Below, in pieces: positions 31,955 to 44,580 of a stretch of 64,000 nt of DNA; position 1 is the stretch's first letter, and every line of letters starts with the position of its first letter. Source of the DNA: Siphonodentalium dalli (taxonomy: Eukaryota; Mollusca; Scaphopoda; Gadilida; Siphonodentaliidae). The stretch is from the NCBI GenBank assembly GCA_032622095.1, contig CP136066.1, forward strand, positions 227,484,961 to 227,548,960, read 5' to 3'. The notes beneath the pieces are model-generated. The model had not been told where the DNA came from. It did not search any database and saw only the letters and a list, made by a program, of their open reading frames with translations. The translations under genes and the position numbers were made by a program.

Positions 31955-33781
31955 CGGTGTATATCTTAGTATATTTTAAGCGGGTAGGCAGTTCATTCCT
32001 GTCATCGGTTCGTCGGTTTGAGGCCTGAGTCAATAGCCGGGGATTGTATGAGTAATCATAAAGATGTAAGGATAGAGAGGGTGTGGCGATGGATGTAAGA
32101 ATAAAGGTAATAATGATAAGCATGGTATAGAGATATACACACATGAAAGTAGAAAATCATAAACAGTTCTGAAAAAAAAAAATTATATACACTGCAATAC
32201 TTATGTGTTTGTTTGTAAGTTCAATATATAAAACGGTGACCTAAGATACCAATATTGTCGTGTGAATTAATTCTACCAATATTAGTACAGATTGTGCGAG
32301 CGTTTATGGGTGAGAATGATCAGATGTGAGCTTACAATGTGTAGTAAATGACGGACATCCGTGTGTAAATATATTATGTAAATATATTATGTAACTAAAT
32401 TACGGATGTATTGTGATCAAATTGGAAGTCCACTGGTTATATAACCAGTTGACTTCCATTCTGATCACAACACAACCGTAATGTACGTAGACATACAGTC
32501 CCAGACTTATTACCAATCGGTTACAATAATAATAGTATTCCTGTTTGGCGTGCATATCCAGGTGAAAGATCGGTCACTCTACGTGAGTACGAAGAACGAT
32601 AACACAACATGGGCTTACGGTCGAAAGGGAGATAATTCTACGGTCGCCAGCCAGTTGAGAAAATTATTTCATAAGGAGAGTGATCTGAATGGACGCCGCG
32701 AATAACTGCATCGGTGGAGTAAGTTAGGAGTTTCCAGGCCATCCGGCATTTCAGTGGGAAGAGCTTTCATGAGAACACTAATATCAGGTGACAGTGAAGT
32801 CGATAACGCTTGCATTTCGCGCATTCGAGAGTAAAATAAATTTTGCTTTAAACTGTCATTGCCAAGGTGTAGTAGATCGATACATTGTATGATTTGAGGT
32901 GTGGTTGACAGCAAGTCGCGTGTCGTGCGTAAACGAACACGTTGATGCGCATGTGTGTTTATATGTGTTGTATATATATATATATACACCAAGTCAAGTA
33001 ATCGTCAGTCACTTTAAACGATGTGTGTTTTGTTGGCCAGTCAGTATGTCTATAAATGTAACTAGAGCTAGGGATGTAACTTTTTGGATAGAGTTACCTC
33101 CATTGGCATGTCTGATGCCGTCGGATTCTTTCGTTAATCAAAATGTGTTTAGTGGACAGGTCGGTCACATGAGTTATATATACTACAGGAATAGTATTAA
33201 GCTTGTGTATAAAGTAGCATACATTTCTTAAAGATGCAATCACGGTTCCAGGTCCCAGTAACAACATCTGCTGTTGAAGACAATATGTAGACTTGATTAT
33301 AGCGAGGACATTGTGATCATGCATAATCACCGACACAAAGAAGAGTAACTCTATCGGTGTCGGTGCACCTCGATATAATGCGGATAGATCCTAAGATGGC
33401 CGATAAAATAGAGCTGGAATGTATAGTATACCGTAAGTGAGCGTTTGATTGATTTGGCGGAGTAATATCGCATGTCGATTTTTATTAGCAAGGACATAGA
33501 TGGCTAGTTTGATGCCCTATTGCATCGAATTCTAATATATAATGATATGGTGTTTATGCATGGTATTATTTACTTCCTCGTCCCTATAATTATGCCAGCT
33601 AATGGAACTTGTTTCAAGTGCTTATTTATCGTATACGGCTTACTGTGCGTATTCGATTAATTTGGTGGTTGTAGTGTGTACTAGTGCGCGTCGGTGGACA
33701 CAGGGGAACACATATACATACAATGCTGGGTTAATCTGACAGACCCATATATGTGGGCTGTCAAAGTGTTATAACTGATGT
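31955..33781 (-). other. LINE 2 inter-ORF region, unusually long
   Basis: 1.83 kb lies between ORF1 and ORF2, where LINEs of this type usually have a short gap or overlap. It holds a TA microsatellite (32971-32986), a near-perfect 84-bp palindrome (32399-32482) and a minus-strand frame at 32669-32992. The part of that frame starting RDLLSTTPQIIQCIDLLHLG looks protein-like but matches nothing I know. A nested insertion or an extra coding region are both possible. Confidence 0.5.
32399..32482. repeat. 84-bp imperfect palindrome
   Basis: Arms 32399-32440 and 32441-32482 are reverse complements with about five mismatches and no spacer, centred on ggttat/ataacc. Confidence 0.85.
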
Positions 33782-34684
33782 TTATGTGCCACGAGGCTTA
33801 CGAGGTGGGCTGAAGAGTTGCCTTCTGAAATCGTCGAACTCTCCAAAGCTGTCGATCCTGTGAACTGTCGCGGCCCAGTCTTTCACGAATATAATGCCGT
33901 TGAATGTCCACGTAGACTCTATCAACTGGTCTTTCTTCAGCTTTCTACATACTCCGGCCATCTGAGAACGATTGTTGGTAGTGTGCTCGTTAACGAAGAC
34001 ACCCTTAGATGTCCTAGAGTTTTTTAGGGCTCCTCTAGCGCGATAGAATTTATCCCGTTTCTTATAATGGTGAAACCTTACCAAGATGGATCTTTGGCTG
34101 CCAATCTTCCCTGATCGATGTGTTCTTTCGATGTCTTCGGGCTCCACGGTAACGCCGATCTCTTCACCAAGATTTTTCACAATATCCTGGACCGACTCTC
34201 CACGAGATTCCGCAACCCCGGTGATGCGTAGTGAGTTGCGCATGCCGTACTGTTTCAGTCCATCAATGTCGGATTCGAGTTGATATATCCATGCGTCCTT
34301 CATTTTAAGGCCTTCTTCTAGGATTCCCACTCTTCGTTCCATGTCCGCATTCGAATCCTCAAGTTTAGTGACTCTGGCCTGCAAATTGATGTTGGATTCA
34401 GTACAGACGCTTTTGAAAATACTGCGCATGGAATTTTGGAATTCGGGATCTTGGAGAGCTATTTTGAACTCTCTCAGTAATTCTCCAGCCTGGGAACTGT
34501 ATGGCATGCCCGTTGGTTTTTGAGGCTGAGAGTTTTCGTCATCAAACGTACTGTTATCGTACGGATCGCCGATTCCGAAAACAGGGGAACTCCCCACACG
34601 ACTGAGTTCTCTCTGTTTCTTTGTGTCCATTGGTGATAATGAACTGTCGTCAGACCCGCGCGCACGTTTGTCATTCTCGTTCAT
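33782..34684 (-). CDS. LINE 2 ORF1: L1-type RNA-binding protein, intact
   Basis: 300 residues, ATG at 34684. A Ser/Asp-rich N-terminus (1-60) is followed by a coiled coil (about 85-145, with VTKLEDSNADMERRVGILEE). Then comes the RRM-type domain of the Transposase_22 family (QYGMRNSLRITGVAESRGES, DIERTHRSG, ILVRFHHYKKRDKFY). The C-terminal domain contains VFVNEHTTNNRSQM, STWTFNGIIFVKD and VHRIDS. L1-type ORF1 proteins trimerise through the coiled coil and coat the element RNA. There is no break. The gap to ORF2 is odd for such an element. Confidence 0.9.
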   Translation of the reverse strand: MNENDKRARGSDDSSLSPMDTKKQRELSRVGSSPVFGIGDPYDNSTFDDENSQPQKPTGMPYSSQAGELLREFKIALQDPEFQNSMRSIFKSVCTESNINLQARVTKLEDSNADMERRVGILEEGLKMKDAWIYQLESDIDGLKQYGMRNSLRITGVAESRGESVQDIVKNLGEEIGVTVEPEDIERTHRSGKIGSQRSILVRFHHYKKRDKFYRARGALKNSRTSKGVFVNEHTTNNRSQMAGVCRKLKKDQLIESTWTFNGIIFVKDWAATVHRIDSFGEFDDFRRQLFSPPRKPRGT

Positions 34685-35206
34685 GCTCGAAATGGCGATT
34701 GTTCAGCTTGTCTGCACAATTTTACGATATAGTTGTAGCTGTGGAATGTCTCGTAAACACAACTGACGATTGTGATTGGCTGGTTTAACCCAGCTAATTG
34801 AGTATGCTGGGGTCAAAGGTCAATTTTGAATATTTTCACAGTTTTTCTTCGCATAAGGTCAAAATGTTTTTGTTTTTTTTAATTGTCAGTTCATACCACA
34901 ACAGGAGTTAATGTAGATTATTCAGCATTAATAATGTGAGAGGAATGTCATCAGGTAAATTCGACTTGCGTCGTTATGCATGAAATGACGAACTTACGAA
35001 AGATGAAAGATAATCCTCTTTGAATCATCAAAATATCCACATGAGCCGAATTATCAGACACGTTTCAATCACATCGGAATAGTGTGAACCATCCTCGTGA
35101 ATCTCGCTACACTCCCGTTTTTCGAAATATCATATTGCGCACTAAACAAGGAATTTCAGAACTGTTTACAAAATTTGTTACCTGGCGTCCATATTGGTCA
35201 CGTGAT
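34685..35206 (-). promoter_or_regulatory. LINE 2 5' UTR / internal promoter region
   Basis: About 520 bases upstream of ORF1 up to the insertion junction, with the element reading as atcacgtgaccaatatgg at its start. An internal promoter is expected for full-length LINEs, but no motif proves it; a CACGTG E-box and a CCAAT word lie at the very start. Confidence 0.4.
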
Positions 35207-35590
35207 ATATCACTTTAACAATCCACCATTCACCGCTCACATATTCAACCCCAACACACACTCACAACAGAGCGAGTCATATCACTTTAACAATCTACTT
35301 AACAATACCACTTTAACAATCCACCATTCATCGCTCACACATTCAACCCCAGCACACACTCACAACAGAGTCATTCATATCATTTTAACAATCCACCATT
35401 CACCGCTCACATATTCAGCCCCTGCACACACTCACGGCAGAGTGATTCATATGACTTTAACAATCCACCATTCACCGCCCACACATTCAGCCCCAGCACA
35501 CACTCACAACAGAGTGATTCATATCACATTAACAATCCACCATTCACCGCTCACATATTTAGCTCCAGCACTCACTCACAACAGAGCTAC
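35207..35590. repeat. 72-bp minisatellite
   Basis: About five units of roughly 72 bp with cactttaacaatccacc and cacactcacaacagag cores. Copy 1 of the 1.5-kb unit has only about one. A frame over it (35097-35627) reads as His/Thr/Pro repeats and is not a gene. Confidence 0.85.
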
Positions 35591-36782
35591 CGTCATCGCA
35601 TATTCATCAGTCCTCCCCTTCGCCTAAATAATCTTCTCTGACAAAATGTCCGGCTTTCCTCGCCCCATATCTGAACTCGCCCATGCATCCACATCATAAA
35701 TCCAACATCCACCCTCCTCTACTATAAACTACCACCACCAATCCCACCCGATCAAACACACACCACCGGCCCCTTCACACCCCTTTTCAAAACCGATAGA
35801 AGGAAATATTGAACTTTTTTTCATAATGACAAAAACTAGGCACTAAAAGCAAACTATCGCAACAGTTTATATCTAATTTTCGTCTCATATTTCAGAAAAA
35901 CTTTCCAACTTGTAAATATGTTTGCCAAAGTCATTCACACCAACACCCGACCCACTTCTTCAATATGTGCACCTATCATCCTCACAAGCATTAAAATCCC
36001 CACACATGTGACAAAAGTGAACGCGAATGTTGTTCCTTATCCCTTATTCGTCATAAATTAAGAAATGCCAGGAATGACCACAAATTCGTTCATAGCCGCC
36101 TCGGCCAAACATTGTGAGCCGAACAGATTTTCGATCGAGTTTGAAAAATGGCGTAATAAAGTTGTGCGAACGCTGCTCGGGTCGAACAACATTGGGCTTC
36201 GGAGAAAATAACTATGTGAACGCCCTCACAGGTTACAGACAACTCATTACGCCCTCTATGGGTGATTTATGTGATCGTGTTTTGTATTTGTCAATCGGGG
36301 TATGGGCGAATGTGAGAAATATGATTAAATATGTACTTGGATATTTTCGTACGATATGATTAGAAAGGTACTTGGGTATGTTCGTACTTCGTACTCGAAC
36401 AATGTAACGTACTTTGACTTTAATTATTGTTGTGGTCTGATATAGATATCATCTCGTCGCGATGTATATTCTCGTATCGCTTAAGCCTTTGCGGCTAGAT
36501 CTAAGTGTATGTCGAAATGCTTTATTGAACCGTGGCTTGTTTGCCACAATGAAAAGTGGGTGCCGAATTGGAACGAGAATTCCCGAGTTAACCATTAGCG
36601 CGTTGCGCGCTGTGTGTTTCTAGTGTTGTTTAGTTTGCTTTGTTGATTTCACGTGACATAAATCGGAATGCTATATACTATAGGATAGTATTAGGAATTT
36701 AATTCACACATGAATCCTGTTTGTTTATATCGGTGTTTAATATGTTATGTAACATCATTTAGTGAACTTTTTCGTTTATTTA
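35207..36782. repeat. 1.5-kb repeat unit, copy 2, right part
   Basis: Resumes the copy interrupted at 27616 and matches copy 1 from about 26085 to 27240. It differs by an expanded 72-bp minisatellite (35207-35590) and an extra stretch near 36325-36420 with gtacttgg-type words. Confidence 0.78.
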
Positions 36783-37099
36783 TACGTTGTGAATATCGGC
36801 ATGTTATATAATAAATGATTTGGGATAGTAATTATTAACCAATTCACACATCACTCATTCGTGCTGTTTGGACATATTGACGTTTAGTGAACTTTAGTCT
36901 CGGTTTCTAAACTTTTTTTCCATGTCTTTGTGTGCGGAATATATCTGAGCTATGCATACAGATGTGATTAAGAAACGTTACAACACTAACGTTTTGACAT
37001 TGGCTGTTTAACACACAATGTGGCCTTATTCTCAACATCCGTTTATATCTGTACACAACATATTTAAGAATGCTATATGAATTGAACAATATTCAGAAA
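36783..37099. other. Non-coding, nothing seen
   Basis: AT-rich DNA between the 1.5-kb repeat and the next minisatellite. Confidence 0.4.
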
Positions 37100-37675
37100 T
37101 TAACCCTCCTATGACCATGTTTTAGTTGATCCTTATGGGGGGAGGGGCATATTTTAATTAGTCCTCATTGGATCATATTTTAATTGACCCTCATTGGACT
37201 ATATTTTATTTAACCCCGTGGAACCGTAGTTAATCAACACCGATGGCACCATATTTATGTTATTTATGATGATTATTTATTGTATTTTAATTAACTCTCG
37301 TAATGGGTCCATATTTCAACTTTAATTAACTCCCCATGTTACCATATTTTAATTGGCATACATGGGACCATATTTCAATTAACCCCCATGGGTCTATATT
37401 CGTATTAACCCTCATGGGGTCATTTTCTAATTAACCCTGATCAGTTATCGGACCATATTTTAAATAACAATCATGGTACCATTTTAATTAACCATCATGG
37501 GACCATATCTTTATTAAACCTCATGGGACCATATTTTATTTAACCGCCATTAGACCATATTTTAATTTACCCTCGTGTGATAATATTTTAATTAACCCTC
37601 TCTGGGTGCGTCCATATTACAATTAACACCTTTGGAACCAACATGTATTTTAATTAACCCCCATGAGATTAAACA
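37100..37675. repeat. 26-30-bp minisatellite (aaccctcatgggaccat type)
   Basis: About 19 degenerate units of 26-30 bp built of catgggaccatattttaatt and a short aaccc linker. Units vary in length and sequence, so the array is old. Confidence 0.85.
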
Positions 37676-39107
37676 AATTGGTAGAGACCATATCTTCAGT
37701 TGATATCAAGAGTGCATTACTTGAGGCCATTCTTTGGCCAGCATTATGCCCTCGTGTGGTGTATATTGGCAAGTATATCGGGCCCTATCGTAGGAGTTGA
37801 TGGACTAAATGTGTTTAAAAAGAACTCGGTAATTGCGTACTTGGATGGACTAAATGTGATCAGAAACATACTCGGTATTTGCGTACTTGAATCATGTAAC
37901 GAAGACCGACAATTCTGGTCGCATTATTATCCTGCATGCAATTTCATGTACTTTTCAGACCTATTTCAATAGAAATAAGAACAGGTATTTGCGTACTCAG
38001 AAGGTGGAGAGCTTTTTTACCTGATTATTATTCTCATGTTAATTCAATGCACTATTCATACCTTTATCTCAATAGCAATAACAACAACTAAATTAGATCA
38101 GAACTTCTAAGTAACTTACCAGTAAGTATGATAACAACCGATGTTCTATTGTACGGATCTCTCGAACTTCCAAACAAATTAAATTCCGAAATATTCTTGG
38201 CGGTTCAGAAGTTTATTTCAGATAGTGGCCGTTTCTCATAATCACTTAAGGTGACGCGGCTAGATTTCCATTCCATCTCCATAAACCGCATTTTCTCCTC
38301 CGTGTTCGTGACGCATTCGTGCAAGTGATTTCCCCACTGAACGGATGTTGTTTGTGTTATTTTGTATCGAATGTATGTTGTGTCAAACCTCTCTCTCTCT
38401 CTATCTCTTTCACACTCTCCCCTGTCTCTCTCTCATTCTCTTTCATTCCCTTTCTCACCCTTAACTTCCGTATTACAATGTATTACCGTATCTCAATCCT
38501 AAATAATATTCCAATCAATCAAATCTATATATCCCGTCTGCATTTATTCCACGAGGAGAGGACTTTAAAAAAGCATTTTGCTTGTTGTCCAATCCTCTTC
38601 ATAAATCTATATATTTCTATATGTATATTATGTTTATGTCATATGTTTGATTTTTTAAAATAAATATTGTTTACACCAACAACAACTAACAAAGGGAAGA
38701 TACATGACCGTCAAAACCAATTCAAATGTCGAAGAAGAGATTCTTTTCAAGAGAACCGAGAAACCAACATTGTAGTGTATTTGTCGCGAGCTGGCAGCGC
38801 GTCAACATAATAACGTGTCAACTAAGATTTTCGTCACTTCTTTGGCAATATGTGTGTTGTTATTGTTGTATCAATGAAATGGCCGTTGCATGTTTGGCGA
38901 TGAACATTTTCGAACGTATATAAATGAATATATAAACGCACATTTCATGCGGTGTGTAAATATTTCAAAATAAACTTTAGTTGGCACGTCCGATTTAAAA
39001 CAAAATAAATTTACATCCTTTCTCGCCAAGTGTACAGTATACACACGTACACAAAATATCACATATAATCAACTACTTAAGTTTGTACATAAATGCCTGT
39101 TGATGTG
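37676..39107. other. Non-coding with a pyrimidine tract
   Basis: Contains a partial direct duplication near 37800-37890 (tggactaaatgtg type) and a CT-rich tract at 38388-38462 with ctctctctct runs. The plus-strand frame across the tract (38319-38663) is Ser/Phe/Leu-rich only because of the CT run. No gene is supported. Confidence 0.5.
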
Positions 39108-39692
39108 AAAGGGGTACTGTACGCCATTTTCATTAAATTTCCGGTGACAACAACGATCTAATGTCGATAATATATAGAAACATAAGTAATTTGAGTCGAG
39201 GATGTATTCTGTAAACGCTCAGGTTAATAGGCTGTCTTAAAATTTAATAATTTAAAAGTTAATAATTTGATATAAATTGAATTTATGACTGGAGCCATAA
39301 AATGGCGTCAATTAAATTACGAATTTCCGTAATCAAACAAAGTAATTGAGGGATACTGGATTGTTAACCGATCGCACACACGATCGCTTAAAATATCATG
39401 ATGTTACGGGAGACCACTCAAGCCACTCACTAACTAGCGACGATACAATAACTTTAATGACTATATGGGACTAGTATGCCTATAATATAACTTTTATTTG
39501 ATTCATTTGGTTGAAAACTGTACAAACATTACTCGATAACGACAATTTGTATTTTTGCATTCCGGTAAATTTGTCATCCGTAACACTACTTCGTACTCAA
39601 CAGACTTTCAAATAATGAAAAAATTGTTACCTTATTCTCCGACTCGGAGACTATAGAAACCAACAACAACATTTGGCGTACAGTACCCCTTT
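39108..39692. mobile_element. MITE-like element with 19-bp perfect terminal inverted repeats
   Basis: The ends aaaggggtactgtacgcca (39108-39126) and its exact complement (39674-39692) enclose 547 bases of non-coding DNA. Caacaac-type motifs recur inside both ends. No clear target duplication is seen and no transposase is encoded. Confidence 0.75.
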
Positions 39693-42600
39693 AATACACA
39701 GTGATTTGAGCAAACAAATGCGAGTAATTCTCATTACCTGAACATATATATGGAATTGAAGGCAAAGCATTTCCTTCAAGTTCAGACTAGTATGATTTAC
39801 CAACCATAGATTCGTGGTCACTAATCTAGTCTATAGTAATGTCAAACATTCATATCTTTCTGAGTACATCGCAGCTTTAACAATATAACAATCATTCACC
39901 ATGCATACTTCTTACGATTTGTGTGAGTTATAACTTGTGACTCTATGGATTTTGAATACATGTAATGCACATCTATTCCTCTATCATAGTCTGATTAATA
40001 TCCTATATAAAGTACTGCATGCACAGTGTACTCAATACAAAAATGGATCAACGCTATATTACTTGTTACTAGCATCTTTATTTGAACAGCCCAAACTCTT
40101 AAAAAACAAATAGAAACCCAAATTATTAAGCCATTAAGCCAATATTGGAAATTTGCATTACTCAAAACCAAATCCTATATAGTTGGATATTGTATTAGAC
40201 CAATTCATATATAGTAGACACATTCATGATCTCACCCCCCACCAATTGGAACCACCAGAAACGCCCATGGTGGCGCGGGCAACAGTGGACACACCCATAT
40301 AAAAAGCATACATCTGGTGCCGGGACATATCCTCGCTCGCGTAAATAGGCTCATATTACACTTATTTGATTCTGAAATAGGCCCATGGTAAACTTATTTA
40401 ATAAAAAACGTTTTTAAAATCCAAATTTTGGAAAACTAACGCCGTTATAACGACTTCGCTCGGCCCGCTTGCGCGCCCGAGCTCGGATCGTGCATAGGTA
40501 ACGTGCGTGCGTACGTACTTGTGACGTCACACATAAATTACAGTATACCGTGAACGAGAAAATTTTAGCAAACCAAAATTTTTGCGAAAAAATCACGTGA
40601 CTTCCGGTAGTTGTTTCACAAAATCGCGGAATCGACAATGAAACGAATTTGCTAGTTCACAAGTTCCGATATATATATGGCAATGGACCACTGAAGTATT
40701 TATTTATTTAGAAACAGTAAGTTGTTATGAATATATGTCCTGCATAGATTCATATCATATCAATTTCATTTGTTAGCTAAATGAAGGCAGTTACGGCGTC
40801 ATGACGTCAAAACGTCACTTGTCTCTGCGGACCAGAATCCAGACATGATAGAACGTGTCATGTCGTCTTCGCGGTTAATTGATTTCACCTCACTAGCTGT
40901 AGACTATACAACTATTGATTGATTTATTGATTGAGATTTTAACGTCGTTTTCGTCGCTGGGCAAAATATCACGACCATACTGGACATGCAAAAGCAGACA
41001 CGCGCTTCAATTACTAGTTATATAATACCGGCTTGATTTAGTAATGTGTATTACATTTTAGCTACCTTACTAGTATTTAAATTCGCGCAGTACTTTTTTT
41101 CGCACACACAATATTATGCCGGGGTCGTTCCATATGCTTTGCATATTATCACATTAGCCTCTACCAGGGTACACCGAGTCACGACACCATACTTGGATGA
41201 AATCGGACCAGCAGTCTGTGAGAAAAATCCGGACAGACACTGACAGATAGACAGATCCTACTCATTTATATACATAGGTATCAAGGCTTAGTTTGGCTGG
41301 GGGGGGGGGGTCAGGTTACTATTTTCGCAGCTTTCGATCAGAAACCAGTCTATTTATCGAGAGACATTTAGTGCGCGAATGAACCAATATGAGAATCACA
41401 AACCAACATTGACAGACAACATCTAGATAGCAATTTTCAATCACTAAGCAGTTATATCAACATTGAGACGAAAATCATTTATATGTACTTTTACTTCCAT
41501 TAACTCCCAGAACGTAAACCAGTGATTTGTTAAAGTCCAGACGCACGTGCTGCCGAAATTGTCCCTGCTATTTCAAAATGGATTTTTCCAGAATTTCTCG
41601 GCAATTCGTTTTGATATTTGGTTCAAGCGACCATTGTGACAAAATATTTTAATATCATCAACACTTTGGAAAATATAACCCCATTTACTATAGTTTTATG
41701 GCATGAACAATATTTAAAATTTCACTGATTTCAGGTACCAAATGTAAAGTGTAAAATGGAATGTTTACAAAAGTGCTATTCATATTAATTTCATTTTGAA
41801 AGGCAAGTGCTACGTTTGAGAAAGTTCATGTCATGATTATTGATCAATGAAAAAAGGGCCGTGACTAGTTTTAGGTCATGGATTCATAACCAAATTCAAG
41901 CTTATTTGATAGAGTGGCCTATTTCAAGTTAATTGCTCCCTGCTTGTGTGATCCACCCTTCATATCAACATTTGTTTTCATTAGGCGGGAATATGTATGC
42001 CCTCTTTATCCTTCAGCTTAATATATCGGAGTATGATGTTATATCATGCAATTCAAATTTTAACTCAACATTATGACAAAAGTGAAGCTTCCTCTTATAG
42101 AGTCATGACAGTCAGGTATTTGGTGTATGATATTATTAAACTTTTCTAGCATATCTTGGCACGTATACGGACGACAGATATACAATGATATCTTGAAAGT
42201 GCCAAACGATTTAAGTTTAAGGAGGAACGCACATGTTACATAAATCCTGAAAACAGTGACCGATGCCCCCGTCCGCGCGTGCGTGTGTCTTCACGATACC
42301 ACCCACTGATCTGGCTTCTAAAATCACCATATAGACGTCTCAGATGCGGTGCCGTTAGCTTCATTCGCGACAAACATATTATACATACGCCTGCCCCTTA
42401 AGTACACAAACCCACGCAAGAATCAACACGTTGTTTTCTAAGACCTGCTTAATATTGAATCGACTAGTGAAAATGGGTTCCGTTGCACCAGTCACGAGAA
42501 TCTGATAAGTTCATACGAAATTAAAGATGGGTATTGTATTCATGGTTCGAATATGTCGGGAGAATTTATTGAGATATGAATATGTAGATAGTTTATCATT

Positions 42601-42825
42601 GAACAAGGCTGGAGTGCAGTCTGGTCGGATGACAATATACATGGCGCGACAACATAGCTATGCTGCAGCAATAGAACCAACTGTAATAAATATTTGTGCC
42701 GGTATACATTGAACTAACCTTGTAGTATACGTTATGTGTACGTCGAATACATATCCGCGTAGTTAGTTTACATGTAGACATTATTGGCCACAGGAACGTA
42801 GTTTGAGAAATTCAATCTAGTAATA

Positions 42826-42827
<2 letters not shown>
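39693..42827. other. Non-coding stretch, no gene seen
   Basis: AT-rich with a local CpG-rich patch near 40440-40540 that includes a tgacgtca CRE-like word at 40532. There is a G run near 41300. Scattered frames of 60-75 codons lack motifs. No RNA gene is recognised. Confidence 0.4.

Positions 42828-42869
<42 letters not shown>
42828..42869. repeat. (TA)n microsatellite
   Basis: An uninterrupted run of about 20 TA dinucleotides. Confidence 0.97.
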
Positions 42870-42870
<1 letters not shown>

Positions 42871-43198
42871 TCCTTAGTTTGGAAGCGAGGCACTTATCTT
42901 TTGTATCGGCATGTGAATAGTAAATAATATCACGTTCCGATTCATTTAAACCAAACTCATTGTAAGTGAAATGCGGATCGACACAGGCCTATATATAATA
43001 GAACAATTCCGATTTGTATAGGGGTAGGTTAATTATTTGTACAGACACGTAGGCCGGGGAAGTCCATTTTTATAAGCTAAACAAAGAATGCTTTCTAAAA
43101 CCGTTTAAATCAAACTAAGTTATCCAATTTGACCCTTATGGCATGCAATATAAATTATTACGATCTAAGCATATTGGGTGATGTAGACGTATAGTAGC

Positions 43199-43308
43199 TT
43201 GGCGGTTGGTGGTTTTGGGTTGGTGGTTTGTGTTGGCGGTTGGTCGTTTGGGTTTGGGGTTGGTGGTTTAGGTTGGGGTTTGGTGGTTTGGGCTGGGGGT
43301 TCGCGTCA
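43199..43308. repeat. G/T-rich minisatellite (ggttggtggttt type)
   Basis: A strand-biased tract of G and T with many GGG/GG runs, made of irregular units of 12-18 bp. It could form a G-quadruplex on the plus strand. Frames on both strands are Gly/Val or Pro/Gln/Asn low-complexity artefacts. Confidence 0.8.
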
Positions 43309-43354
43309 CAATCCAAACGCTGACGCTTCAAATGGAGTGATAGCATGTTTATTA

Positions 43355-43600
43355 TATATGTGTGATTACCACAAGCCAAAATCGAATCAACAGTCAACAA
43401 TTTATCAACATAGAATGCTTATTATATATACATGTGATTATCACAAGCCAAAATCGAATCAACAGTCAACAATTTCTCAGCATATGACATTGTAGCATAC
43501 CTTGCTGTACATAATTCCTGTATTTGTATTATATATATTAACATAGGCTATTGTAGCATACCTTGCTGTACAGAATCCCTGCATGCCTATTATTATGCAC
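43355..43600. repeat. Two short direct duplications
   Basis: A unit of about 75 bases with cacaagccaaaatcgaatca occurs at about 43371 and 43441. A second unit of about 75 bases with tgtagcataccttgctgtac occurs at about 43492 and 43552. Confidence 0.85.
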
Positions 43601-44580
43601 GACAGACATATATAATGCTACTACAGTTATCAGGGGTGAATAGAGGATCATAAAGGGAATGTCAGAAAACTAGTTTATTGGGTCACAAAACCTGCGTTAT
43701 ATGCATTACTGATGTCCATAATGTTCTACAGTACAAATGGGATAACAAAACAGTCCGTTTGCAGCTACAAGTGTCTGGCGATTTCATTAAGCATTAGATA
43801 CGCATGTTGTTGCTTGTTCGTCATTTTTAGATAATTGAAATCATCCCATACTTTATTGACCTTCACAGGGTATAAAACTGTGTGACTATTATGACCATTG
43901 GTGTAAATATATTATATAAGAAACCACAAATGGAAATGAAAATCTTTGATACACTGGATGGTTATGGTATAGTATATCCAATACGAATGAGTAAGTTTGT
44001 TGTAATATAAATAAAGTGGCGGTTACCTGAATACACGTAGTATAGTAAATAACTGAAAATATAGTAGAACACTGGGATGGTGGGTCCCGAAAATGGTCAA
44101 ATTAATACAAATAGCATATGTGTCTCGAATTTTTTATGACACCCCCGACCAATTGAGAGAAATAACTCTATATCAACAACTATGTGACAACGCTTGTTGT
44201 CTTAAACGGATCGATGGGGGGCCTATAGGCGCTGGTGGGGTTGGCAGACAGGAAGCTTTATATATCCATTAATAATTGGCAGTCAAAATAACTCAATTAG
44301 ATATTAATGATAAACCAGTTATCATCCATGAGAATATACAATGGGGAAATAACAAATATAAGCTTTACAGCTTACAGTCAGACCCCTTTCTCATCTCGAA
44401 TATTCTGGGACACACGTGTTAATAGTTTGTAATGTGTGTGTTGTAAGGGATATTGTTTGTATCTACACACCTGTTATTGAAAATAAAATATTGTTGACAT
44501 TAAAGAAAGTAGCTTACTAGCCTTTTATTTTAATCTGAAACCAATTAAAACATGGGGTGGATATTCATCCAATACGAACA
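43601..44580. other. Non-coding, nothing seen
   Basis: AT-rich DNA without a supported feature. Confidence 0.4.

Larger units (their letters stand above)
27617..35206 (-). mobile_element. Non-LTR retrotransposon (LINE 2), near full length
   Basis: A 7.6-kb minus-strand element inserted in copy 2 of the 1.5-kb repeat. Its 3' end is the T run at 27617-27625, i.e. a poly(A) tail on the coding strand. Flanking atat (27613-27616 and 35207-35210) is a candidate 4-bp target duplication. It has about 500 bases of 5' UTR, an L1-like ORF1, a 1.8-kb inter-ORF region and a complete ORF2. The organisation fits the CR1/Jockey-like groups; the clade is not assigned. Confidence 0.88.

Noticed and set aside
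35097-35627. 176-codon frame with TLTIHHSPLTH-like repeats
   Set aside because: It is a by-product of the 72-bp minisatellite (a multiple of three).
38319-38663. Possible secreted or membrane peptide rich in Ser, Leu and Phe
   Set aside because: The hydrophobic look comes from a CT-rich tract; no conserved motif or gene context is visible.
43158-43495. Gly/Val-rich and Pro/Gln/Asn-rich frames
   Set aside because: They reflect the G/T-rich minisatellite and short duplications.
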